From Komagataeibacter xylinus (GTDB lineage Bacteria > Pseudomonadota > Alphaproteobacteria > Acetobacterales > Acetobacteraceae): a DNA stretch of 64,000 bases. Positions within the stretch are counted from its first letter, which is position 1; each line of letters starts with the position of its first letter. The position numbers and the translations under genes were made by a program. The stretch is taken from the NCBI RefSeq assembly GCF_031081985.1, contig NZ_JARWSK010000003.1, forward strand, positions 124,001 to 188,000. The letters are read 5' to 3'. Positions 48,202-55,951 of this stretch are shown here, piece by piece. Under the pieces are notes generated by a model, which saw only the letters and a program-made list of their open reading frames with translations, was not told the DNA's origin and made no database searches.

Positions 48202-49961
48202 TTCTTCCCGGCCGGCAGCTTGGCCTGGCCGGTCGCGGCGGCGGCCTTCGTGTTCATGCGGTGCTGGATCACGGTCTGCTGCAGCATGGTCAGCAGGTTG
48301 TTCCAGCAATAATAGATCACGAGGCCAGCGGGCTGGCGCGCCATGAAGAAGGTGAAGATGATCGGCATGAACTGGAACATCTTCTGCTGCGCCGGATCAA
48401 CCGAAGGGGCCGGGTTCAGCTTCTGCTGGATGAACATGGTCAGCCCGAACGCCATCGGCCACAGGCCGAGCTGGAGCATGGGCGAGATGACCGCAGGATC
48501 CCACGGGATCAGCCCGAACAGGGTGAACAGGTTTGTGGGGTCAAAGGCCGAAAGGTCATGGATCCAGCCAAAGAACGGCGCATGACGCATCTCGATGGTC
48601 ACGTACAGGTCCTTGTACAGGCACCAGAACACCGGGATCTGCAGCAGCATGGGCAGGCAGCCGCTGGCAGGGTTCACGCCTTCCTGCTTGTACAGCGCGA
48701 TCATCTGCTGGTTGAGCGCCATCTGGTCGTCTTTATAGCGCTCGCGCAGGGCTTTGATCTTGGGCTGGAGCTGGCGCATCTTGCCCATGGAATGGAACTG
48801 CTTGGTGGCCAGCGGGAAGAACAGCGCCTTGACCAGCAGGGTGAACGCCATCAGGGCCAGACCAAAATTGCCCAGCATGGTGTTCAGCCAGTCCAGCACC
48901 GTGAAGATGGGGCGCGTGAGGAACGCAAACCAGCCAAAATCAACCGCTTTCCAGAAATCGGGGATATGCAGGCTGGACTCGTATTTCTCCAGCAGCGGCA
49001 CTTCCTTCGCACCGGCAAAGACATGGCTTTCGGTGCTGGCCTCGCCACCTGCCGCCACGACAAGCGGCGCACGCGCGGTAAAGCCGACATCATAGATGCC
49101 CTTGTCCCCGCCCTGCGATGCAAAGGCGTAGTTGGCCGCCACATCGCTATCCTGCTGCGGAATTACGGCAGAAAGCCAGTATTTGTCGGTAATGCCAGCC
49201 CAGCCACCCTGGCCGGACTTGGACCACGCAATGTTGCCCGGTGGCACGGCGGCCTTGCGCAGCGACTTGTAGGAGCTTTCATCAAGCCGGTGATCAATGA
49301 CCGAGATCGGCCCCTCATGCACCAGGTAGCCACCCGTCTCGACCGGGGTGTAGCCGCGCTCCACGCGTGAGAACGGATAGAGCGACACCCCCTCGCCACC
49401 ATGGTTGACCACCTTCTGCGTGACCGTGAACATGTAGTTGGGGTCGATGGCGATGGCGATCTGGAACACCTGGCCCTGCCCGTTATCCCAGCTCAGAGTC
49501 ACGGGCTGCGTCTCGGTCAGTTTGTCGTGGTCGGCGGTCCATACCGTATTGGCATCGGGCACGCGCACCTGGCCACCGCTGACATTGGTCCAGCCCACCT
49601 CGACAAGGTTGGGCTGCTCCTCGCCGCGCGGCGCGAGCACGCGCACGAGCGGGCTGCCGTCCTTGACGGTTTCATGGTAATTCTTGAGCACGAGGTCATC
49701 GAGCCGCGCACCACGCAGGTCGAGCGAGCCAGCCACCCGGCCGGCATCGATCGTAACCCGCGGGTCGGGCGCATCAGGCTTCGCCGCCTGGTCAGCCGCC
49801 GGGGTGGCTGCAGCATCGCCTGCGGCAGGCGCTGGGGCCGGTGCTGGCGCGGGCGCCTGCTGCTCGACCGTCTTATGGTTCTGCTGTGGCAGGAAATATT
49901 CGAAACCGACCAGCACCACGGCAGACAGTGCTGTTGCCACCATAAAACGCTTGATATCCAT
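48198..49961 (-). CDS. yidC: Membrane protein insertase YidC
   Basis: YidC inserts and folds inner-membrane proteins, alone or with Sec. The 587-residue protein has an N-terminal membrane anchor (FMVATALSAVVLVGFEYFLP), an Ala/Pro-rich linker, a large periplasmic domain and the conserved C-terminal spans (GNFGLALMAFTLLVKALFFP, ASGCLPMLLQIPVFWCLYKD, FMPIIFTFFMARQPAGLVIY). The C-terminal tail is basic. It overlaps yidD at TGATG and engB at ATGA, forming a tight rpmH-rnpA-yidD-yidC-engB unit. Confidence 0.98.
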
Positions 49962-50245
49962 CAGCGACCCGCCAGACTTTTACTGTTTTGCATGCCACAG
50001 CCGCAGGCCGTGCCGGGAACAGGGTCGTGACCGCCCGCGTTCCACGGGTTGCAGCGCAGGATGCGCCACCCGGCCAGCACGCTACCACGCCCTGCCCCAT
50101 GAAGGGCAATCGCGTCGCGCGCATAATGACTGCATGAAGGAGTGAAACGGCAATGCGCCCCCCAGATGGGGCGAATCACCAGTTGATACGCGCGAATCAT
50201 TGCGCGCAGCACATGGGCAGGCAGGCTGATGGAAGACGTGCTCAC
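49961..50245 (-). CDS. yidD: Membrane protein insertion efficiency factor YidD
   Basis: YidD is a small membrane-associated protein that helps YidC-dependent insertion. The 94-residue protein has the family core AYQLVIRPIWGAHCRFTPSCSHYARDAI and GGWRILRCNPW-like ending (AGWRILRCNPWNAGGHDPVP). It starts with GTG at 50245, overlapping the rnpA stop as GTGA, with AAGGA just upstream. It is coupled to both neighbours. Confidence 0.95.
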   Translation of the reverse strand: MSTSSISLPAHVLRAMIRAYQLVIRPIWGAHCRFTPSCSHYARDAIALHGAGRGSVLAGWRILRCNPWNAGGHDPVPGTACGCGMQNSKSLAGR

Positions 50246-50619
50246 GATCCTTCCTTCACCCCGGCCTTGCTCAGGGCCTTGCGGTAATCGGCCAGAAGCG
50301 ACTCGAACCGCCGCCCCCGCGTGCCAGAACGGCCTATGACCACGATATCGACGCCTTCAAGCGCCCGCTCGCGGCCCATAATCCGCACGACCTCACGCAG
50401 GCGCCGCCGCACGCGATTGCGCACGACAGAATTACCTACTTTTTTGGTAACGGTAAAACCAAAACGGGCGGCATCCGCGTCACCGCGTTCAAGCGCCTGC
50501 AGCACCAGCCCCGGCATGGGGGCCTTGCGGCCTTTGGCCGCGACCCGCAGGAACTCGGCGCGTTTTTTAAGACGCGTGGACTGATCGGCCACTTCAAGCC
50601 GCCCCTTTAGTAGAGACAT
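50242..50619 (-). CDS. rnpA: Ribonuclease P protein component
   Basis: RnpA binds the RNase P RNA to mature tRNA 5' ends. The 125-residue basic protein has LKKRAEFLRVAAKG, FGFTVTKKVGNSVVRNRVRR (the RNR signature) and RRRLREVVR. It follows rpmH by 50 bases, as in nearly all bacteria, and overlaps yidD by 4 bases. The RNase P RNA gene itself is not in the window. Confidence 0.96.
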   Translation of the reverse strand: MSLLKGRLEVADQSTRLKKRAEFLRVAAKGRKAPMPGLVLQALERGDADAARFGFTVTKKVGNSVVRNRVRRRLREVVRIMGRERALEGVDIVVIGRSGTRGRRFESLLADYRKALSKAGVKEGS

Positions 50620-50669
50620 TCATCGTTGCGGGCCTCGAAAAGGCCCGTAACGTCAAGACGTCACCTGCC

Positions 50670-50804
50670 TCAGGCAGAAAGACGCTTGCGGCCCTTGCTG
50701 CGACGGTTTGCAACAATCTTGCGGCCACCAACGGTTTCCATACGCGAACGGAAGCCGTGGCGACGCTTGCGGACCAGCTTCGAGGGTTGATACGTGCGCT
50801 TCAC
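50670..50804 (-). CDS. rpmH: 50S ribosomal protein L34
   Basis: A 44-residue, very basic protein reading [20 protein letters not shown] at the N-terminus and ending in SKGRKRLSA, the full length of L34. The start codon is GTG at 50804. It is the first gene of the rpmH-rnpA-yidD-yidC-engB run, with a clear promoter about 90 bases upstream. No dnaA lies on the other side, unlike the arrangement around oriC in many bacteria. Confidence 0.97.
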   Translation of the reverse strand: MKRTYQPSKLVRKRRHGFRSRMETVGGRKIVANRRSKGRKRLSA

Positions 50805-50890
50805 AACGGCACTCCCAGATTGACAATGACAGACAGGTTACGGAATAAATTCCATCAGGCCCTACACCATGCACAGGACCCGAGCGGCGC

Positions 50891-50919
50891 CTTATACTGC
50901 CGCTTTCGGGCAACGTCAA
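50891..50919 (-). promoter_or_regulatory. Sigma-70-type promoter of the rpmH operon
   Basis: On the minus strand a -35 box TTGACG (50914-50919), a 17-base spacer and a -10 box TATAAG (50891-50896). Transcription would start near 50884, about 80 bases before the rpmH GTG. The divergent small gene at 50958 begins only 39 bases away. Confidence 0.75.
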
Positions 50920-50957
50920 TGCTGCCCGCCCCTTGAGCCCGAACCGGATGATTTTCC

Positions 50958-51185
50958 ATGTCCAGCCCCAGCCCCGACTCCATTACTGCCATGACCGAAG
51001 CGCTCAGGCGGCACATCCACGATATTCGCGGCCACCTCTCGCCTGCCATGCTGCGGGCGGATTCGCTGGCCCTGAGCAAAGATGAACGCACGCGAACTGC
51101 CGCGCGCGACATTATTGCAGCCCTCGAGGCCACCACGAAGGAACTCAGCGCCATGCGCCGCCTGCTGCCCGCGCGCCAGCCCTGA
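50958..51185 (+). CDS. 75-residue protein resembling a histidine kinase dimerisation helix pair
   Basis: I do not recognise a named family. The protein is two predicted helices: the first contains LRRHIHDIRGHLSPAMLRAD, similar to the H-box (HDIRxPLS-like) of histidine kinases, the second ARDIIAALEATTKELSAMRR. There is no ATPase domain, receiver or membrane span in it or beside it. It could be a stand-alone DHp/HPt-like phosphotransfer or adaptor protein, or simply a coiled coil. The ATG at 50958 has no strong ribosome site. It is the only plus-strand gene between truA and the window end, flanked by rpmH (divergent) and gloA (convergent). Confidence 0.6.
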   Translation: MSSPSPDSITAMTEALRRHIHDIRGHLSPAMLRADSLALSKDERTRTAARDIIAALEATTKELSAMRRLLPARQP

Positions 51186-51191
51186 CGGCAA

Positions 51192-51590
51192 TCAGGCGTG
51201 GGGGTGCTTTTCGATCAGTTCGATCTTGTAGCCATCCGGGTCTTCCACAAAGGCGATGAAGGTGGTGCCGAATTTGACCGGCCCCGGCTCGCGCGTGACC
51301 TTGCCGCCACCGGTACGCACCTTCTCCACCAACGCTTTCACATCCGGCACGCCCAGCGCGAAGTGACCGAAACCGGTGCCCACGTCATAGCCATCATCAA
51401 CGCCCCAGTTATAGGTCAGCTCGATTTCGGCCTGGCCTGCGGCATTGTCTCCATAGCCAATGAACACAAGGGTGTATTTGCCTTCCGGCACCACCTTGCG
51501 CCGTAGCTCCTGCATGCCCAGCAACTGGTAGAAGGCAAGGCTTGCCTCGAGGTTGCGCACGCGCACCATGGTATGAAGGTAAGTTCCCAC
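51192..51590 (-). CDS. gloA: Lactoylglutathione lyase (glyoxalase I)
   Basis: GloA converts the methylglyoxal-glutathione hemithioacetal to lactoylglutathione. The 132-residue protein has the metal ligands of the family: H6 (YLHTMVRV), the glutamate in AEIELTYNW, the histidine in [11 protein letters not shown] and the glutamate in YKIELIEKH. The start is GTG at 51590 with AGGGA 9 bases upstream. It takes the place after lpxI where lpxB often lies; gshB at 18460 supplies glutathione. Confidence 0.95.
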   Translation of the reverse strand: MGTYLHTMVRVRNLEASLAFYQLLGMQELRRKVVPEGKYTLVFIGYGDNAAGQAEIELTYNWGVDDGYDVGTGFGHFALGVPDVKALVEKVRTGGGKVTREPGPVKFGTTFIAFVEDPDGYKIELIEKHPHA

Positions 51591-51604
51591 TGGCGTTTGT
51601 CCCT

Positions 51605-52474
51605 TCAGGTTGTTTTTGCGTCCCCGCCCGCAAATCCGGCCAGAAACAGCCCGGCTTCATCCGCCATGGCAATGCAGGCGGCAGGATCGGTCATGAGCGT
51701 GGCCCCCGCCTCGATGGCAATGCCGCGCAGCCCTGCAGCCGCAGCGCCTGCTACCGTGCGCGGCCCGATTGTGGGCAGGTCGGCGCGGCGCTCCTGGCCG
51801 GGCTTGACCATCTTGACCAGAACGCCGCCGGGCCGGTCGGGTTGCCGCAACGCGCCCACGCGCTCGAGCATGCGGTCCGTGCCTTCCAGCGCCTCGACCG
51901 CCAGCACCAGCCCGCCCTGCACCACGCAGCCCTGCCCGATATCAAGCGCACCAAGCTGGCGCACCACCCGGCGACCGAGTTCCATGTCAGCCAGAGCCGC
52001 TTCATCAGGCGCGTGCTGTCCCATCGCGCCCCGACGGGCCACGGAACCGGCAAGATATTCATGTGCGCCGCGAATGGTGAAGCCTTCCTCGCCCAGCACC
52101 CGCACGATGGCGCCAAGCAGGCCGTCATCGCCCGCGAACAGGGCCTTGCCGATGCGCGCCAGAATGCGCGCCCCCGTGGCATCAGGCCGCAGATTGACAA
52201 GGGAGGGCCTCCGCACCGGGCCAATCAGCACTAGGTCGCGGCAGCCATGTTCATGCAGGGCGGACAGGATTTCACCCGCCGCGGCAAGGCGAATCATGCG
52301 GTGGGGCCAGGGGCCGATCACATCCGGCTCGGCAAACCCCTGGAAGCCCACGATAAAGACCTGCCCGCCAGCCTGCGTTACCGCGCGGGCCACCTGGCCG
52401 GGCAACGGGCCGCCCCCGGCAAGGATGCCGACACACTGCCCCGCAAGCCGACCGGCTCCGTGCTCAGGCGCCAT
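51605..52474 (-). CDS. lpxI: UDP-2,3-diacylglucosamine diphosphatase LpxI
   Basis: LpxI hydrolyses UDP-2,3-diacylglucosamine to lipid X in alphaproteobacteria that lack LpxH. The 289-residue protein has the N-terminal [17 protein letters not shown] and the C-terminal catalytic DUF1009 part ([31 protein letters not shown]). It overlaps lpxA by 11 bases, the usual lpxA-lpxI order. The next pathway gene, lpxB, is not adjacent; gloA follows instead. Confidence 0.95.
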   Translation of the reverse strand: MAPEHGAGRLAGQCVGILAGGGPLPGQVARAVTQAGGQVFIVGFQGFAEPDVIGPWPHRMIRLAAAGEILSALHEHGCRDLVLIGPVRRPSLVNLRPDATGARILARIGKALFAGDDGLLGAIVRVLGEEGFTIRGAHEYLAGSVARRGAMGQHAPDEAALADMELGRRVVRQLGALDIGQGCVVQGGLVLAVEALEGTDRMLERVGALRQPDRPGGVLVKMVKPGQERRADLPTIGPRTVAGAAAAGLRGIAIEAGATLMTDPAACIAMADEAGLFLAGFAGGDAKTT

Positions 52475-53357
52475 CGCTCTCGATCATGTCGCCGCTCTGC
52501 ACGCGCACGAGCCCGCGATGGCTGGGAGCTGCGATAAAATCGAGAATTTCAACCACGCGGGCATCATCGGCATAGGTCTTGCGCACATGCTCGAGCCGGG
52601 TCTGGAACACGGTGCCGGTAGCATGCGCCGCCTTGGGATACAGCGCGCGGAACGCCTGGCGCATGCGCCGGATCTCGTCAGGCTGCACGCCGTTGCGCCG
52701 CAGCCAGATCCAGTGCAGCCCCACCAGTCGCGCGCGGTTGCCCAGCACGCTGCCATACGGGATCACGTCAGCTTCCACGCCACACACACCGCCCACAAGG
52801 GCCGCATGGCCAATGCGCACGAACTGGTGCAGCGCCGCCGCCCCCATGATGCGGGCACCATCGCCAATCGTGACATGGCCACCCATGACCACGTTGTTGA
52901 CGATAATCACCCCGCGCCCGAGCGTGCAGTCATGCGCCACATGCGAGTTGGCCATGATCAGGCAGTCCGGCCCGATGCGGGTAATACCCGTGCCCGTGGC
53001 CGTGCCGCGATGAATGGTCACGTTTTCACGGATGATGGTGCGGGCACCCACCACGCACGCGGTCGGCTCGCCCCTGTATTTCAGGTCCTGCGGCGCCATG
53101 CCCACGGTGGTGAACGGGTAGCACACGACCCCTTCACCCAGCGTGGTATGGCCGTCAATCACCACATGCGAGATCAGTTCGACATTATCGCCAATCTCGA
53201 CATCAGGCCCCACCGTGCACCACGGCCCGATCCGGACCCCGCCACCAATGCGCGCCCGGCTGGAAACAATGGATGACGGATGGATTTCAGGCGCTTTGTC
53301 GCGCCGTTCATCGAGTTGGGTACCGTTAGATGAACTTCCTGCCAGAATAGCCTCCAT
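52464..53357 (-). CDS. lpxA: UDP-N-acetylglucosamine acyltransferase
   Basis: LpxA starts lipid A synthesis by transferring a 3-hydroxyacyl chain from ACP to UDP-GlcNAc. The 297-residue protein is a left-handed beta-helix of hexapeptide repeats with the catalytic-histidine segment NSHVAHDCTLG and the FRALYPK C-terminal helices. An extra N-terminal stretch of about 20 residues (MEAILAGSSSNGTQLDERRD) is unusual but in frame; the start is therefore slightly uncertain. fabZ precedes it by 60 bases. Confidence 0.96.
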   Translation of the reverse strand: MEAILAGSSSNGTQLDERRDKAPEIHPSSIVSSRARIGGGVRIGPWCTVGPDVEIGDNVELISHVVIDGHTTLGEGVVCYPFTTVGMAPQDLKYRGEPTACVVGARTIIRENVTIHRGTATGTGITRIGPDCLIMANSHVAHDCTLGRGVIIVNNVVMGGHVTIGDGARIMGAAALHQFVRIGHAALVGGVCGVEADVIPYGSVLGNRARLVGLHWIWLRRNGVQPDEIRRMRQAFRALYPKAAHATGTVFQTRLEHVRKTYADDARVVEILDFIAAPSHRGLVRVQSGDMIESDGA

Positions 53358-53417
53358 CCCCGCAAGTAACTATGGCTTCACGAACCGGCACCGCGCAGCA
53401 GCCGGTTTCCTGCGGGA

Positions 53418-53945
53418 TTACCCCATGATCATGGCGCTGAACGTTGCCTCGGCAACGGACACGCCATCAACGCGCGCAACGCCCTTGAACTTCCAGACAT
53501 TGGCACGGCTGCGTTCCTTCTCCACATGAATGTGCAGCTGGTCGCCCGGGCCGACGGGGCGGCGGAACTTCGCGCCGTCGATGGTCATGAAATAGACCAG
53601 CTTGCCCTCGAAGGCCTGCCCGAGCGTCAGCACCACCAGGGCTGCTGCGGTCTGGGCCATCGCCTCGATGATGAGCACGCCCGGCATGACGGGGCGGGCA
53701 GGAAAATGCCCCTGGAAATGCGGCTCGTTGACCGTGACATTCTTGATGCCAACCGCCGACTGCCCCAGCACGATATCGACCATGCGGTCAATCAGCAGGA
53801 ACGGATAGCGATGAGGAATCGCTTCCATGATCCGCATGATGTCAATCGATTCCAGGGTCGCGGGCTTGGCGTCCGCTGGCAGTGCCTCTACTTCTTTATC
53901 CACGTCGTCCAACCACTTGTTCGGTAAGGAGGGAAAACCTGCCAC
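53418..53945 (-). CDS. fabZ: 3-hydroxyacyl-ACP dehydratase FabZ
   Basis: FabZ dehydrates 3-hydroxyacyl-ACP in fatty acid elongation and competes with LpxA/LpxD for the same substrates. The 175-residue protein has the hotdog-fold active site H80 ([13 protein letters not shown]) and E94 (IIEAMAQ). [20 protein letters not shown] begins the conserved domain. The listed GTG start at 53945 has a Shine-Dalgarno too far away (18 bases), so the true start may be a little further inside the first 35 residues. It lies in the usual lpxD-fabZ-lpxA order. Confidence 0.94.
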   Translation of the reverse strand: MAGFPSLPNKWLDDVDKEVEALPADAKPATLESIDIMRIMEAIPHRYPFLLIDRMVDIVLGQSAVGIKNVTVNEPHFQGHFPARPVMPGVLIIEAMAQTAAALVVLTLGQAFEGKLVYFMTIDGAKFRRPVGPGDQLHIHVEKERSRANVWKFKGVARVDGVSVAEATFSAMIMG

Positions 53946-53996
53946 CAGATGGGCGCGGCGCCTCCTACCGGTTGAATATCTGATGACGTCTGGCGA

Positions 53997-55079
53997 TCAG
54001 GCCCTGTCAGCCTTTTCCCCGCCGCCATCCTGCGTCGTTTTCCTGGCCATTCGACGCAGAAAGGCCACGTTCCGGAAGAATTCCCGGAAAGGCATCGCCG
54101 GACTGCCGATCACGTCGGCTCCGGCATCCACATCGGACATGACACCACACTGCGCCCCGATCCGGGCCTTGGCACCGATCTTGATATGCCCGATCAGCCC
54201 GGCCTGCGCCGCGACGGTCACGAAATCACCGAGTTCGGTAGAACCGGAAATCCCTGCCTGGGACACGACGATACAGCAGCGTCCCAGCCGCGCATTATGG
54301 CCAATCTGCACCAGATTGTCGAGGCGCGAGCCCGCACCGATCACGGTATCACGGATCGAGCCGCGATCCACCGTCGAATTGGCGCCGATCTCCACGCCAT
54401 CTTCCAGGATGACACGGCCAAGCTGCGGCACGTTCTCGAAGCCCTCGGGCGTGACGGCAAAGCCAAACCCGTCCTGCCCGATGCGCGCGCCAGGCAGCAG
54501 GGTCACCCGCTCGCCAAGCAGCGCGTGCGAGATGGCGACATGCGCGCCAATACGGCAGCGCGTACCAATCTCGACACCCGCGCCAATGCTGGCATGGGTG
54601 CCGATATCCACCCCCGCCCCCACGCGCACCCGCTCACCAAGCACGGCAAACGCGCCGATAGCGGCGGTCGGATCAATCTCGCAGCCCGCGCCGATTACGG
54701 CGGTGGGGTGAATGCCCGGCACAACCGGCGGCGCGGGATAGAACAGCGTGGCGATTCGCGCCCATGCCTGGTACGGCGCGCGCGATACCAGCACCGCCGC
54801 ATGCGCGGGCACCTTGTCGGCAAAGGCGGGGGCCACGATCACGGCCCCGGCACCTGTGCCTTCAAGCAGGGGCAGATAGCGGCGGTTATCAAGAAAGCTG
54901 ACCTGCGCGCGCGTGGCGGATTGCAGGGGGGCGATGCCGGTAAAGCGGCGCGCCTCGCCGCCATCCTTCGCCTCGCGCAGTTCGGCGCCGCTGCAGCGGG
55001 CCAGGTCCGCCAGATCAAATGGCCCCTGCGTCACAAAGAAGCGTGGATCGCCTGGTATGTTGTCCGGCGTCACTGTCAT
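53997..55079 (-). CDS. lpxD: UDP-3-O-acylglucosamine N-acyltransferase
   Basis: LpxD adds the second 3-hydroxyacyl chain in lipid A synthesis. The 360-residue protein has an N-terminal uridine-binding domain (LADLARCSGAELRE ... VSFLDNRRYLPLL), a long left-handed beta-helix (AVIGAGCEIDPTAAIGAFAV onward) and the catalytic histidine region QIGHNARLG. The ATG at 55079 begins MTVTPDN; the upstream in-frame extension lies inside the ompH gene and is not family-like. ompH ends 11 bases before it. Confidence 0.96.
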   Translation of the reverse strand: MTVTPDNIPGDPRFFVTQGPFDLADLARCSGAELREAKDGGEARRFTGIAPLQSATRAQVSFLDNRRYLPLLEGTGAGAVIVAPAFADKVPAHAAVLVSRAPYQAWARIATLFYPAPPVVPGIHPTAVIGAGCEIDPTAAIGAFAVLGERVRVGAGVDIGTHASIGAGVEIGTRCRIGAHVAISHALLGERVTLLPGARIGQDGFGFAVTPEGFENVPQLGRVILEDGVEIGANSTVDRGSIRDTVIGAGSRLDNLVQIGHNARLGRCCIVVSQAGISGSTELGDFVTVAAQAGLIGHIKIGAKARIGAQCGVMSDVDAGADVIGSPAMPFREFFRNVAFLRRMARKTTQDGGGEKADRA

Positions 55080-55089
55080 GAAACGGACC

Positions 55090-55944
55090 TTAATGCTTGG
55101 CGGGCGCAGCAGCCGCCGGGGCGGGAGCGGGCTTGTCGGCATCGGCCGTGGTGGGCATGGTGCCCGATTTGGCCAGCACCTCGGGGTCGGCATCCGCCGC
55201 GGGGATGAAGACGGTGGGCAGCACGGCGTTAAGCTGGGTTGCCACCTGCTGCGTAACGTCAAGCGGCTCCTGGCTCAGGGCCACCTGCTCACGGTGCAGC
55301 ACAAGGTTCATGCCGCGGCTGGCGGCCACCTGCCGAATGATCTGCACCAGTTCACGCTCGATCTGGCCCAACGCCACCTGAGCCGCCTCCTGAATGACGC
55401 GGTTGCGGTTGCGAAAATCCTTCTGCGCCGCCATGACCCGCTCCTGCAGCTTGCGCTCCTGGGCCTGGATCTGGTCGGAGGCCATGGTCTTTGCCTGGCC
55501 CTGCAGCTTCTGCTGCTCATCACGCCAGCCAGCCTGCTCCTTCTGCGCCTCCCGCGCGAGGTCATCACGCCGGGCGCCGAGCACGCGCTCGGCCTGCTGG
55601 GCGGCACTCGACAGGCGCATCACTTCGGGCACGCTGATCACACCAATGACGGGTGCCGGCGGTGGCGCGCTCTTGGGCACGTCAGGCGCCTTGGGCACGG
55701 GCGGCAGCGGCAGGATCGGCGGATTCTGGGACTGCGCCTCCTCCATATCGGTCGGGGCGGTGGCGAGCGGCATGGGGGGGGCTGCCTCGCGCTGGGGGGC
55801 ATGGGCCGCAGGCTGCGACGCCTTGGGCACGAACCACCCGGCATTGCCGCCGGATCCCTGCGCATGGGCGCTCGATACGGCCTGATATCCCCACCCGAGC
55901 AGAGCGGTTGCGGCAAGCAGACGGATGCCGGATTTACGCAACAT
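55090..55944 (-). CDS. OmpH/Skp-like periplasmic chaperone
   Basis: A 284-residue exported protein in the position of skp/ompH between bamA and lpxD. The signal peptide (LLAATALLGWGYQAVSSAHA) is clear. A Pro/Ala-rich segment of about 60 residues follows (residues 45-105), then the OmpH-like part: VIGVISVPEVMRL, a long charged coiled coil (RDDLAREAQKEQAGWRDEQQ ... RNRNRVIQEA) and a C-terminal strand (GMNLVLHREQVAL). An Ala/Pro tail ends it. It should bind unfolded outer-membrane proteins for BamA. It is much longer than E. coli Skp. The ATG has GAGGTG 4 bases upstream. Confidence 0.87.
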   Translation of the reverse strand: MLRKSGIRLLAATALLGWGYQAVSSAHAQGSGGNAGWFVPKASQPAAHAPQREAAPPMPLATAPTDMEEAQSQNPPILPLPPVPKAPDVPKSAPPPAPVIGVISVPEVMRLSSAAQQAERVLGARRDDLAREAQKEQAGWRDEQQKLQGQAKTMASDQIQAQERKLQERVMAAQKDFRNRNRVIQEAAQVALGQIERELVQIIRQVAASRGMNLVLHREQVALSQEPLDVTQQVATQLNAVLPTVFIPAADADPEVLAKSGTMPTTADADKPAPAPAAAAPAKH

Positions 55945-55951
55945 TATCACC

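Noticed and set aside
50805-50957. Chromosome origin next to rpmH
   Set aside because: No dnaA gene and no cluster of DnaA boxes seen; only an ordinary promoter region between divergent genes.
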